Positions 51,946-60,925 of a DNA stretch of 64,000 nt are shown one piece after another (the first letter of the stretch is position 1; each line of letters begins with the position of its first letter). Origin of the DNA: Clostridiales bacterium (GTDB lineage: Bacteria > Bacillota > Clostridia > Oscillospirales > Acutalibacteraceae). The DNA is taken from the NCBI GenBank assembly GCA_018364155.1, contig JAGZMM010000001.1, positions 310,001 to 374,000 of the forward strand. Direction: 5' to 3'. Both the position numbers and the translations under genes were made by a program. The notes beneath the pieces are model-generated. The model did no database searches, had not been told where the DNA came from, and saw only the letters and a list, made by a program, of their open reading frames with translations.

Positions 51946-53886
51946 TCACCTCCCCGCCTCGTTTCTCTTTCGCCGCAGCTCGCATAAAACCGCGGAATCG
52001 TCCAAATTCACTTTTCCCTTAGTGGGCAGCAGCCGAATGTCCAGCTGGCCCGCCCTATTTTCATAGGCGGCGATACCCAGCTCCTGCAGCGCGTCCAGCG
52101 CCACCAGCAGCTTACCGCTATTTAGCCCCAGCCGGTGAAAAAGCAGGTCGATACTGCCCCGGTAGCCGCCCTGGGCGCGTACATAGCGAAAAAGCGCCGC
52201 CATTTCATCCCGGTTTGGGCATAAGGCCGCCAAGTCCTCTTCCTTACATGGTTCCCCTCTTTGCAGGCGTTCATACAAGCGAAGGCCCTCGGTGCAGGCT
52301 TCCTCTTTGAGTCCCGACGGCCGCGCATCCTTGACGATCACCGACAGGTTCTGCTCCCCGCGAAACTCCGAAATGGAGAGGGACACCGCCAAATCAAGCT
52401 TTTCCCCCTGGGAAAAGGCAAGCTCTGCCGCCGGTGTCCCGAACCACACCGCCTGCACCTGGACGTTGTCCCGCCAGAGGTTTAAGCGCACATGCTTGCC
52501 GCCCGCCAGCGGCGTAACGCTTTGCAGCGTCATACCGAACAGGCCGAACAAGGGCGCCGGGTTCTCGCAGCCGAAGGGCTCGAGAAAATGCAGGTCCCGC
52601 ACTGCTTCCAGGGAAAGAGAGGCCGGACGCAACTTACAGTCGAGCGTAAGCTTGGGAAGGGGCATCGGTGTTGGGAGCCCCGCCGCATAAGCGTTGATGG
52701 CCCGGCGGAATGCGTCCACATTTCCGGCTTCCAGCTCCAGCCCCGCCGCCAGCTTATGCCCGCCGAACCGGGTCAGGTGCACCGAGCAGGCGGCGATGGC
52801 ATCGTACAGCGAAAAGCCCTCGATGCTCCGACCGGAGCCTTTTGCCATCTCTCCTTCGATGGAAATCAAAATACAGGGTTTGGCATACCGCTCCATCATC
52901 TTGGAGGCCACGATACCGATGACCCCCTTGTGCCATCCCTCTCCGGCCAGCACCAACACCTGGTCGTAAGCAAAGGCCGGGTTTTCGTCCAGAATCTGCT
53001 GGGCCTTTTGAAGGATGTCCGCTTCAATCTGCTGGCGAAGCCGGTTTTCCCCGTCGATCTCCTGGGCCAGGTCTTGGGCCTCCTGGGGGTCCTCCGTCAA
53101 AAGCAGGCGAACCGCCCGGTCGGGAGAGCCGATACGTCCTGCGGCATTGATGCGAGGGACTAAGGAAAACGCCACGTTTGTACCGGTAAGCCGGCGCCCG
53201 GTCATCCCTGCCGCGTCCAGCAGTGCGGCCACGCCCGCCCGGTCGGAGTTACTCAGGTGCAAAAGCCCCCGCTGGACCAGTATCCGGTTTTCCCCCTTTA
53301 AGGGAACCACGTCCCCCATGGTGCCGATGGCAACCAAATCCGCATACTCGTCCAAGAGCCCCTCCGGCTCACCGCCTTCCAAGGCTTGTACCAATTTAAA
53401 GGCCACGCCTACCCCTGCATAATCGTGAAACCGGCTGGGACAGTCGGCCCGGTGGGGGTTTACCACCGCGCAGGCATTGGGCAGCACATCGCCGGGGGTA
53501 TGGTGATCGGTCACCACCACGTCCATCCCAAGGGAATTTGCATAGTCGATTTCCTCAAGAGCGGATACGCCGTTGTCCACTGTAATTAGGAGCTTAACCC
53601 CGTCCGCATGAAGGGCGGCTACGGCCTCCCGGTTGAGCCCGTAGCCCTCTCCTTCCCGCTGGGGAATATAGGTGCGCACGTCCGCGTCCCTGGCGCAAAG
53701 ATACGCAAAGGAAAACGGATCTTCAAAGGCGTCTGCCCCGTTTATGTATGCAATGGCCGCTTGTGGATCGTCAAAGCCGCGCCCGGCCAGCAGCACGCTG
53801 AGCAGGCCGGAAAACTGGCCCGATTCGCTCAGCGCATTCGCCGCCGCCCGGTCAAAGGAATGAAGCACCCATCTTTTTCTTCCCAT
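51946..53886 (-). CDS. recJ: Single-stranded-DNA exonuclease RecJ lacking catalytic motif I
   Basis: RecJ normally degrades ssDNA 5' to 3' in recombination and repair. Motifs II-IV of the DHH fold are present: LITVDNGVSALEE, VVTDHHTPGD (DHH) and LVAIGTMGDVVPL; the DHHA1 domain has FGGHKLAAGLELEAG. However, about 45 residues that should lie between DPF and LGADVxxYIP are missing: after FEDPFSFA (near residue 60) the chain continues directly with YLCARDADVRTYIPQREGEGYG. The lost part contains motif I (DYDADG), whose Asp binds the catalytic metal. Reading frame is kept, so this could be a real in-frame deletion, a non-catalytic RecJ, or an assembly error. Confidence 0.82.
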   Translation of the reverse strand: MGRKRWVLHSFDRAAANALSESGQFSGLLSVLLAGRGFDDPQAAIAYINGADAFEDPFSFAYLCARDADVRTYIPQREGEGYGLNREAVAALHADGVKLLITVDNGVSALEEIDYANSLGMDVVVTDHHTPGDVLPNACAVVNPHRADCPSRFHDYAGVGVAFKLVQALEGGEPEGLLDEYADLVAIGTMGDVVPLKGENRILVQRGLLHLSNSDRAGVAALLDAAGMTGRRLTGTNVAFSLVPRINAAGRIGSPDRAVRLLLTEDPQEAQDLAQEIDGENRLRQQIEADILQKAQQILDENPAFAYDQVLVLAGEGWHKGVIGIVASKMMERYAKPCILISIEGEMAKGSGRSIEGFSLYDAIAACSVHLTRFGGHKLAAGLELEAGNVDAFRRAINAYAAGLPTPMPLPKLTLDCKLRPASLSLEAVRDLHFLEPFGCENPAPLFGLFGMTLQSVTPLAGGKHVRLNLWRDNVQVQAVWFGTPAAELAFSQGEKLDLAVSLSISEFRGEQNLSVIVKDARPSGLKEEACTEGLRLYERLQRGEPCKEEDLAALCPNRDEMAALFRYVRAQGGYRGSIDLLFHRLGLNSGKLLVALDALQELGIAAYENRAGQLDIRLLPTKGKVNLDDSAVLCELRRKRNEAGR

Positions 53887-53964
53887 AGACTATCCTCACC
53901 GTCTGATTTTCCCCCGTTTGCCCAAGCCTTCGGGCAAAGAGGCGCCACTCGTTGATATCGTTTT

Positions 53965-53993
53965 ATTTTACCACTTTTGCCCGTTTGATTCAA
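53965..53993 (-). promoter_or_regulatory. SigA-type promoter of the recJ-relA operon
   Basis: TTGAAT (53988-53993), 17 bases, TAAAAT (53965-53970) with an extended TGG before it. A 16-base copy of the sequence around the -10 recurs upstream of corA on the other strand. Confidence 0.72.
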
Positions 53994-54003
53994 CCGCAAT
54001 CTT

Positions 54004-54771
54004 TCAGGTATTCCACAGGCAGTCATAAATATCCATCCGTTTCTCCATCACCGCCGCATAGCCTGCCTTGGCCCATTCTCCCACGTTTTCCCGGTCCTTC
54101 GGCGCCGGCACCCGGATAGCCAGCACCCGTTTGAGCGCGCCCGCGTCCAAAAGATCCTGCAGCCGCCGGGCCGCTTTGTCCTCCCGGGCATTTTCCCCGC
54201 CCGGCCCGGTATCGGCCTCCACCAGCAGTAGGCGTTTGGCGCCCAGCTCCCGCAAGGGCCAGAGCAGGGAGGTCTTGAGCAAAACATTTCCGTATAACAA
54301 ATACCGCTCACCCCGGGCGGTCAATAAGGTCTTTTCCCCGAAAATGCAGGCTAAGGACATGGGCAGCGCCTCTGCTCGGGCGACCACCGCCGAATCTCCT
54401 GCCATTGCAGGTGCAATCGCAACCGCAGTTATATCCTTAGCCCGCTGCAGGTCGAAGGCCGACAAAGCGCAAGCGGGCGGCAGCGGGCCAAACGGCGCGA
54501 TCCCCGCTTGTTCTAAAATCTTAGTTAAGCGCCGTTTGCGCCGCCAGCGGGAAACCGGGCCGCCCCGGTTTTCAAAGCGCAGCAGCCTTATCAGCGCCCC
54601 CAGCTGGGCAGAGGTATCCACCTCCTGACAAAAAAGCAGCGCCGGCAGCGCAGCCGTCCCGGTTGCAGACACTGCCGCCACCCGAATCTCCAGTTTGCGC
54701 AGCGCCGCCAGCGCGCCGATGGCCGCCGCAGCGCTGGATCCATCGCCCATCAGGGCGACTCCCGTTTTCAA
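54004..54771 (-). CDS. Degenerate patatin-like protein
   Basis: Probably a member of the patatin fold that has lost catalysis; function unknown. The N-terminus (VALMGDGSSAAAAIGALAALRKLEIRVAAVSATGTAALPALLF) has the alternating Gly-rich-helix-strand pattern of patatin phospholipases, but the nucleophile elbow GTSxG reads ATGTAA and the oxyanion Gly-rich G-G-G-x-R/K-G reads GDGSSA. No convincing catalytic Asp-Gly is visible; VEADTGPGG is the nearest. The middle is Arg/Lys-rich (RWRRKRRL). 255 residues from the TTG at 54771 (GGGGGAG upstream). Alone between recJ and the divergent corA. Confidence 0.5.
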   Translation of the reverse strand: MKTGVALMGDGSSAAAAIGALAALRKLEIRVAAVSATGTAALPALLFCQEVDTSAQLGALIRLLRFENRGGPVSRWRRKRRLTKILEQAGIAPFGPLPPACALSAFDLQRAKDITAVAIAPAMAGDSAVVARAEALPMSLACIFGEKTLLTARGERYLLYGNVLLKTSLLWPLRELGAKRLLLVEADTGPGGENAREDKAARRLQDLLDAGALKRVLAIRVPAPKDRENVGEWAKAGYAAVMEKRMDIYDCLWNT

Positions 54772-54910
54772 GCTGCTCTCCCCCTTTCCCACGATCTTTC
54801 CTTTCCATCGAAATTGGCATGGCTCGTTCGCATGCAACCCTTTCCTTCCAATGTACTCAAAAGAAGGCTTCCTGGTTCCTGTCCGTTTTCAGGTAGCTGC
54901 TTTGTCCCGG

Positions 54911-54939
54911 TTGCAGCCAAGGTCTTCAAGTGGTAAAAT
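54911..54939 (+). promoter_or_regulatory. SigA-type promoter of corA
   Basis: TTGCAG (54911-54916), 17 bases, TAAAAT (54934-54939) with TGG before it, on the plus strand, 36 bases before the start of the CorA gene. Confidence 0.75.
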
Positions 54940-54974
54940 AAAAGCAACCTTATTGCACAAAGGAGTCGATTCGC

Positions 54975-55901
54975 TTGCGTTACCAGATGAAAAATGGAAG
55001 CCTCCTGCCCCAGACCCAGGAAGCCGGCACCGAAGACGCCGGCATCGGCCAGCGCATCGGCGTATTCGGCTTAGAGCAGGCGACGGCGGCCGCGGCGGAT
55101 TTTGGGCTTTCTCCCTTGTTTCTGGCAGAAGCGTTTGAGAATCACTCCACCCGCGTCGAATGCCACGACCATTTGGACCTTTTCTGTATCCACACCCTCG
55201 CCCACGCGGGCCAAACCGATTCTATTTCGACTGTCTTCGTCTTCCTGCAACGGGAGAACATGCTCTTTGCCTGCAAGGAACCGCAACGCGTAATAGCCAT
55301 GATGGAGCGCATTCGCAAGGACGACAATGCAGATCAAAGCTTTGGCCGGGTGCTGTGCGATTTTTTTAAAATTCTGCTGGAAAAGGACACGCCCCGTTTA
55401 GAGGGGATCGAACAGGAGATTACCAGCTTAGAGGACGAAATCCTTCTCGACCGGCAAAAGGTAGACTATGTGCGCCGCATCATCGTTCTGCGCAAGCGGC
55501 TGATGGTGCTGCGGCGGTATTACGAGCAGCTGCTCGACGTATTTTCCTACATCGACGGCAATGAAAACGGATTGTTCGACAAGCGGTCTCTGCGCGCCTT
55601 TCGCATTCTAGCCGGCAAGGCCGACCGGCTTTATCACAACGTACTCGGCCTGCGTGATTACGTCACCCAAATCCGGGAGGCGTACCAGGCGGAGGTGGAC
55701 ATCAACCTTAACACCACCATGAAGATTTTCACCGTCATCACCGCTATTTTTCTTCCCCTCACCCTGGTGGCCGGCTGGTATGGAATGAACTTTAATATGC
55801 CCGAATACCAGTCTCCTTACGGCTATCCCATCGTCATTGCCGTAAGCCTGATTGTGGTGGCGGCTTGTCTGCTGTTTTTTAAAAAGCGCAAATGGTTTTA
55901 A
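54975..55901 (+). CDS. CorA-family Mg2+ transporter
   Basis: Pentameric Mg2+ (or Co2+/Ni2+) channel. C-terminal pair of TM helices carries the filter YGMNFNMPE (GMN, near residue 275), followed by a second helix (YPIVIAVSLIVVAACLLFF). Cytoplasmic funnel with long helix (RRIIVLRKRLMVLRRYYEQLLDVFSYI). 308 residues; TTG start 54975 with AAGGAG upstream, the ATG at 54987 being an alternative. First plus-strand gene in the window, ended by the terminator at 55906-55950. Confidence 0.92.
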   Translation: MRYQMKNGSLLPQTQEAGTEDAGIGQRIGVFGLEQATAAAADFGLSPLFLAEAFENHSTRVECHDHLDLFCIHTLAHAGQTDSISTVFVFLQRENMLFACKEPQRVIAMMERIRKDDNADQSFGRVLCDFFKILLEKDTPRLEGIEQEITSLEDEILLDRQKVDYVRRIIVLRKRLMVLRRYYEQLLDVFSYIDGNENGLFDKRSLRAFRILAGKADRLYHNVLGLRDYVTQIREAYQAEVDINLNTTMKIFTVITAIFLPLTLVAGWYGMNFNMPEYQSPYGYPIVIAVSLIVVAACLLFFKKRKWF

Positions 55902-55905
55902 CTAT

Positions 55906-55950
55906 AAAAAGGAAGAGGGCCGGGATTGCTCCCGGCCCTCTTCCTTTTTT
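55906..55950. terminator. Bidirectional terminator between corA and the GGDEF/EAL gene
   Basis: 20-bp perfect inverted repeat (55906-55925 and 55930-55949, loop 4), T/A-runs on both sides. It serves the plus-strand corA and the minus-strand receptor gene whose stop is at 56038. Confidence 0.92.
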
Positions 55951-56037
55951 CATCTGCCCATTCTATGAAAGGCGGATTCTGTTTTTTGTTCGCCATTCGT
56001 TTTTGTTTGCCGGAGAGGAAAGCCGGTTTGAGCAGGC

Positions 56038-59000
56038 TCATTCTTTTCTTCGTTTTGCCGCTGCCCTAATTTCCTGCACGGTGGATTCCTCAATGCCCTG
56101 AGGATGATAGCTGGGCTTTCCAAGATAATAACCCTGCATATAATCCGCGCCCAAAGCAATGAGCGTTTCCATTTCGCTTCTGGTTTCCACCCCTTCTGCA
56201 ATCACCTTAATGTGGCGTTCCTTGGAATAGGCGATTAGGTTTTCGAAGAGTACCTGCCGGTTCTGATCCTCATCGATTCCCCGGACAATGGACATATCGA
56301 TCTTGACAAAGTCCGGTGTAATCGACAGCAGCACCGCGTCCCCGTTATAGCCCGAACCGAAATCGTCAAGCGCCAAGCAGCAATCCCAATACTGTACCAG
56401 GCGCTGTTTGCGGCTGGTGGCCTGCTCGTCGATTTCGTCGTTCTCGGTCAGCTCGATCACCACGCGCTCCAAAAGCGGGCGGTAGAGCTTTTCAATGTCG
56501 TAAATATCGCTCTCGGTGAGAAGCTGGTTGGGAATGGAGTTGATGAATACCTTGCACCCGGCAAGCGCCTCCTGGTTGCGGTCAAAGGCCTTGAGCGCCT
56601 TAAACCAGGTCAGGTGCTCGATTTGGTAGAGCTTGGACTGGGACCTAGCCAGACGCAGCACATCCACTGGCGAATTGAGGGTGCCCATCTGCGGGCGCAT
56701 AAGTGCTTCGTAGGCAAACACCCGGCCGCTTTGCGCATCTACAATCGGCTGGAAGGCATATTCCACCAGCTCCTCGTCGATAAGCTTATTGAGATCCTCC
56801 CGGCTGCGCAGCAGGAAGGAATCCCGGTTGTAGCTTTCCCGGTCAAACTCATAGAGTTCGCCTTTAATGGTGTTCTTGACCTTGTACATAGCAAAATCTG
56901 CGTATTTGATAAGCTCCTCATAGGAAGCCGAATCACCCGGATACCAGGAGACGCCGGCAGATGCCCGGATTTTAATGGTACGGGAATCAGGCAAGGTCAG
57001 CGTCGCCTTGCGCAAATTCTCACGTACGTCTCCAATCACCCGTCGGATCTGTTTTTTGTCTTCATAGCCGGAAAGGAACACATAGAATTCATCGCCGGAC
57101 ATGCGCGCAACGACGCCGTTATAGGCAATGAATTCTTTGAAAATGGAAGCGGCGCAGCGGATGTATTCGTCACCAAAATCATGGCCGTAGGTGTCGTTGA
57201 TGTATTTGAGATTATCCAGGTCAAACATAACAAAGGCCGCCGTCCTCAGCGTTTTGGGGTTCTCAAAGCACTTGGCAATCCTAGCGTGGAAGGCCCGGCG
57301 GTTTAGAAGGTTTGTGAGCAGGTCGTAATCCCGTTCGTACTCGATCTTCTTCTTTTCGAGCATTTCCTGGGTCACGTCCACCGCAACCCCCAGCATATGC
57401 TCCCCGTCCTGCACCAGCTTGACGCGCACCCATTTGGGCACACCCTCCTTGGTAAGCATACGGTAAACCTTCACCTGCCCGCCGTCCTCCATGGCATCCA
57501 CATACCGCTCTTTTTCCCTTAGCATCCGGGCAAACTGCTGCACGGGGAGATAGGACGCTTTGTCTGGACCTTCGATTTCCATAATGTCAAAAAAATCGTC
57601 GGTACAAAACACCCGGTCCACACCCTTTTGCTGTTCAAACGCGCCGATCGGGATGTTAGCCATGTGGATGATCTGGGAAAGCTTGGACGCCGAGTCAAAC
57701 ACACTGCTGCTCAGAGCTTCCACCGCCGACGCCAGCTCGTCGATCTCGGTAATGCGGGTCTTTTCCAGTTGTACCGGCTTGGTCGGGTCGCTTTCCCGCA
57801 CCTTGCGCACTAAGGCGGTAATGGGCTTAGTAAAAAAGGAACCCACCATCAGGACACTGACAATGCTGATGAACAAAGATAGCACCAATGCAATAAGCAC
57901 GGCGGTCTGTACGCTTCTTGAGAAGCTTAGCAGGGTCTTACTCTGTACAATTCCAGCCAAAGCCCACTTCTCATTTTCAAAAGGCGTGTTGGAATTATAG
58001 AGCTTGAGGTACTGCAGGCTTGCAAAGGTGGTATCAGTAATCCTCTCGTTTCTTTCCAGGCGGTAGACGTTGGTATAATCCGGCGGGGGCGCAAGGACCA
58101 CCCTCTTTTCCTCTCCGAACAGCACCTTGGAAATAGGGCCGCTTGCCAGCACCAGGTCTACCTGCATGTCCTCGTTTTCGTCCACACACAAAAGGTATGC
58201 GCCTTTGTCGCTGGCGTCCACTTCTTCGGAAGGGAGCATGGTACGCAGGTAATCGAGCTTGAGCTCCACCCCCAGCACCCCGTACGCCGTCCCATCCTCC
58301 TGCCGCAGAGGAATGGAATAGGTGATAACTTCCTCCTCATCGCCGTATAGGCAAAAAGGGCGGCACCAGTAACCAAGATCAGCCGCGGATATCTGCGGGT
58401 GCTCCACCGCCGCCTGGAAAGGCTTTTGATAAAACCGGCCGTACTCTGGGTCGTCGGCATAGAACTGGAAGGTAGGATACCAGCCGGTATCCATGGGAAT
58501 GCCCAGCGTCTTGGTAATGGCGGAGGGCGCCCGCTCAATGAGCAGGTCGGAGGTATCGTTCGGGTTGGTCACTGGGTCATCGTCCCGGATATAAAGGCCG
58601 GACTTAACCATATCCCCAGCAGACAAATCGGCCGAGTCCTGCCCGTTGAGAATCAAAAACGCGCCGGTCACGGAGTTTTTGCGAATCAAATAAAGAATGT
58701 CCGTGCTGGTTTGTTCGAGGATTTCGACAGCTAAGGGCGAATTGGCCGTAATATCGACAAGGGCAGCGTTTTCCTGCGCCAGCACCCGGGCGACCTTGTT
58801 GTTGACCGACTCCTCCGTTTCCGTCAAATTGGACCAGCGCTGGATCATTTCGTTTTGCAGATAATTCTTGCGGTTGATGACTCGTTCGTTGAGAATATCA
58901 AAGGAATTGTTATTGAGTTGCTCGATGGTGCCGCCCCAAAGAATGGTGCCGGCAAACAGGCCTGCCTGTACCAGCATGACTACGATCATGGGGAAAAGCA

Positions 59001-59046
59001 TCTTTTTCATGATGGAGTTGCTTTTGAGTTTCTTCATTCGCTCCAT
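56038..59046 (-). CDS. dCache/HAMP/PAS/GGDEF/EAL transmembrane c-di-GMP receptor enzyme
   Basis: Membrane receptor with output on cyclic di-GMP. Layout (about 1000 residues): TM1 near 15-35; large extracytoplasmic dCache-like ligand domain to about 380; TM2 (TAVLIALVLSLFISIVSVLMVGSFF); HAMP (SFFTKPITALVRKVRESD); a PAS-like segment (DRVFCTDDFFDIMEI to VTQEMLEKKKIEYERDYD); GGDEF about 580-745; EAL to the end. The cyclase loop reads SGDEF instead of GGDEF and no RxxD inhibitory site precedes it. The EAL domain has the expected AYEALMRP, VVIELTEN, CLALDDFGSGYN, VKIDMSIV, AEGVET and GADYMQGYYLGKP, so phosphodiesterase is probably active and cyclase uncertain. Start ATG 59046, 33 bases after the lipoprotein gene. 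Confidence 0.9.
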   Translation of the reverse strand: MERMKKLKSNSIMKKMLFPMIVVMLVQAGLFAGTILWGGTIEQLNNNSFDILNERVINRKNYLQNEMIQRWSNLTETEESVNNKVARVLAQENAALVDITANSPLAVEILEQTSTDILYLIRKNSVTGAFLILNGQDSADLSAGDMVKSGLYIRDDDPVTNPNDTSDLLIERAPSAITKTLGIPMDTGWYPTFQFYADDPEYGRFYQKPFQAAVEHPQISAADLGYWCRPFCLYGDEEEVITYSIPLRQEDGTAYGVLGVELKLDYLRTMLPSEEVDASDKGAYLLCVDENEDMQVDLVLASGPISKVLFGEEKRVVLAPPPDYTNVYRLERNERITDTTFASLQYLKLYNSNTPFENEKWALAGIVQSKTLLSFSRSVQTAVLIALVLSLFISIVSVLMVGSFFTKPITALVRKVRESDPTKPVQLEKTRITEIDELASAVEALSSSVFDSASKLSQIIHMANIPIGAFEQQKGVDRVFCTDDFFDIMEIEGPDKASYLPVQQFARMLREKERYVDAMEDGGQVKVYRMLTKEGVPKWVRVKLVQDGEHMLGVAVDVTQEMLEKKKIEYERDYDLLTNLLNRRAFHARIAKCFENPKTLRTAAFVMFDLDNLKYINDTYGHDFGDEYIRCAASIFKEFIAYNGVVARMSGDEFYVFLSGYEDKKQIRRVIGDVRENLRKATLTLPDSRTIKIRASAGVSWYPGDSASYEELIKYADFAMYKVKNTIKGELYEFDRESYNRDSFLLRSREDLNKLIDEELVEYAFQPIVDAQSGRVFAYEALMRPQMGTLNSPVDVLRLARSQSKLYQIEHLTWFKALKAFDRNQEALAGCKVFINSIPNQLLTESDIYDIEKLYRPLLERVVIELTENDEIDEQATSRKQRLVQYWDCCLALDDFGSGYNGDAVLLSITPDFVKIDMSIVRGIDEDQNRQVLFENLIAYSKERHIKVIAEGVETRSEMETLIALGADYMQGYYLGKPSYHPQGIEESTVQEIRAAAKRRKE

Positions 59047-59078
59047 TCTGCTTTCGCACCTTCCGTCTTTCTTTGGAA

Positions 59079-60545
59079 TTATTGGACGGCGGCGTTTAAT
59101 TCCTTTTGGAAGCTTTCGAGCCACGCAGAAAACGTGTCGTCGGTATTATACCGGGCCACGGCATCTTTGAGAGAAATCGACTGGTTCATCAACTCTACTA
59201 CCGCCGCCCGGTCTGCCTTCGCCTTATTTTGCATAGACGTTTCCAGCACATCCCGCGCCTTTGTCCCGCCTTCAAATGCCTTGTTGGTATAAAGCTCGTA
59301 TGTGTTTGCCTGCTCGATGGCGACTGGAAGGGATTTCTTCAGGTTGGCGGTAACCGTGGAATCCTCCTGCTTTTCGAGAGCTTCGTTTACCATCTGCACG
59401 TTGTTCGCTTCTTTTTTCACCGGCAGATAGCCTGAACCTACTGAAAACGCAATGTTACGCTTTGCGTCGGTAAACCATTTCAAAAATACAGTGGCCGCAT
59501 ATTCCTTGGTTTCGTTGGACTTGGTAATCACCATCCCCGCACCCTGCTGTACCGCGTATTTCTGTGTGCCCTCAAAGCAAGGAGCCGGGAATACGTCCAC
59601 CTCGATGGGATAGCTTTGCGTGTCGTTAACAGTGACCTTATCCGGAAAATAAGCAGCGCCAGAAGTGGAGCCGACCAAGGCGATGATATCCCCGGTTTTC
59701 GCGTCGTCCGACCGAAATTTTCCATAAGATGCAAAATACCCACTTATGTAGGGCACATAGTAATTATCCCACAGTTTTCGCATAATTGTTTCATCTACCT
59801 GGAAGGCAACCTGACCGTTGTTCACCGAGAAAATCTCGGTACCCAACTGCTTGCTGCCGATAATGATATAATTGGCCATAGCATCCCGGCCGAAAAAGGC
59901 TTTGCCGTCGTTTGCTTCGGGCGTCAGGCTGTCAGTCCATTCGTAATAGCTTGTCGCGATGCGGCATAAACCTTCCATGGTCTGCAACTCCTCTTCCTTT
60001 GCGCCGGTGGCGGCGGCAAAACGGTCCCAATCAGTCTTATTGAGCATAAAAAGCTCGGTGGATTTCGCAATGGGGAAGATTTTCAAGGCTCCCTCCTGGT
60101 CAAACCGCCCCTCTTCCATATAAGGGGCCACGTATTCATCTAGCTCTTCCTTGGTAAGGTACGTGTCCAGCGAAGCAACCAGGCCCAGCTGGTCCACCTG
60201 GTAGGCCGTATCCGCATAGGCGGCAAACACATCCGGGATTTCCCCCGCCCCCACCTTCTTGTTGGCCGCGTCCATGACTTTTTCCACCAGAGCAGAAATG
60301 CTGTTGCCCTGGCTGAAAGCCTCCACGATGATTCCCTTTTCCTTGCCCACTGTTTCGTTGAACTCGGTGACAAGCCGGTCAAATTCCGTTTTCTGCGGGC
60401 CGTTGTAGTAATGCCAGATTTCGATGGAAACCGGGTTTTTTGCGTCCAGCTTTCCCTCGAAGCCGCTGTTCTGGCAGCCGCTAAGCGCCATAACCATAAT
60501 CAGCAGCAGCGCCAACAGCAAACACCCTTTTTTTCTCCCTGCCAT
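59079..60545 (-). CDS. Substrate-binding lipoprotein (family 1, ABC-type) coupled to the c-di-GMP receptor
   Basis: Extracellular solute-binding protein. Lipobox MALSGCQNS (Cys near residue 24) follows a 20-residue hydrophobic signal. Conserved family-1 pieces: IEIWHYYNGPQKTEFDRLVTEFNE, DVFAAYADTAYQVDQLGLV, and WFTDAKRNIAFSVGSGYLPVKKEA near the end. 488 residues. There is no ABC permease or ATPase gene nearby; the next gene, 33 bases on, is the dCache-GGDEF-EAL receptor. It is therefore more likely a sensor input than a transporter part. Ligand unknown, probably a sugar or peptide. Confidence 0.85.
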   Translation of the reverse strand: MAGRKKGCLLLALLLIMVMALSGCQNSGFEGKLDAKNPVSIEIWHYYNGPQKTEFDRLVTEFNETVGKEKGIIVEAFSQGNSISALVEKVMDAANKKVGAGEIPDVFAAYADTAYQVDQLGLVASLDTYLTKEELDEYVAPYMEEGRFDQEGALKIFPIAKSTELFMLNKTDWDRFAAATGAKEEELQTMEGLCRIATSYYEWTDSLTPEANDGKAFFGRDAMANYIIIGSKQLGTEIFSVNNGQVAFQVDETIMRKLWDNYYVPYISGYFASYGKFRSDDAKTGDIIALVGSTSGAAYFPDKVTVNDTQSYPIEVDVFPAPCFEGTQKYAVQQGAGMVITKSNETKEYAATVFLKWFTDAKRNIAFSVGSGYLPVKKEANNVQMVNEALEKQEDSTVTANLKKSLPVAIEQANTYELYTNKAFEGGTKARDVLETSMQNKAKADRAAVVELMNQSISLKDAVARYNTDDTFSAWLESFQKELNAAVQ

Positions 60546-60925
60546 TTTGATAATCCCCCCTATTTCTTAAATTCTCTCTATTATAGTGGAATCCGCCCAA
60601 ATGTTCCACTGTTTTTCTATTTTTCCTTGATTGTGCTTCTTTTTTCGTGCGTAAATCGCCTTTTCTTCTCTTTTTCCTCTCATAGAGCCCTTTTTCTTCT
60701 ATAAATAGGTCGGTTATTTCCTACCGTACCTTTCATTTTTTAAAGGAAACACCCTTTTTTCCTTTCGCAGATTTCTAGCAAAGGGAGGCAAAAGCAATTG
60801 CCTTTGCCTCCCTTTGCTTCTTTTTGGCCCAATAGAAAACGGTCCTTATGTCCAACTAGGCCACAGACTTATCTCTAGGCTCGTATCCGGCAAGAACCCG
60901 AAACCTCTCGTATTACAATGCTGTT
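60546..60925. other. 380-base gap with inverted repeat and weak promoter
   Basis: No gene is seen. A perfect 15-bp inverted repeat lies at 60778-60792/60803-60817; its plus-strand side is followed by TTCTTTTTGG, so it might terminate plus-strand reads, while its T-run is poor on the minus strand. A possible promoter for the lipoprotein is TATAAT at 60580-60585 on the minus strand, with a weak -35. The lipoprotein ATG follows GGGGGGATT. Confidence 0.5.

Noticed and set aside
60778..60817. Inverted repeat as a firm terminator of the HD-domain gene
   Set aside because: About 110 bases from the stop and lacking a T-run on the minus strand; kept only as part of the gap description.
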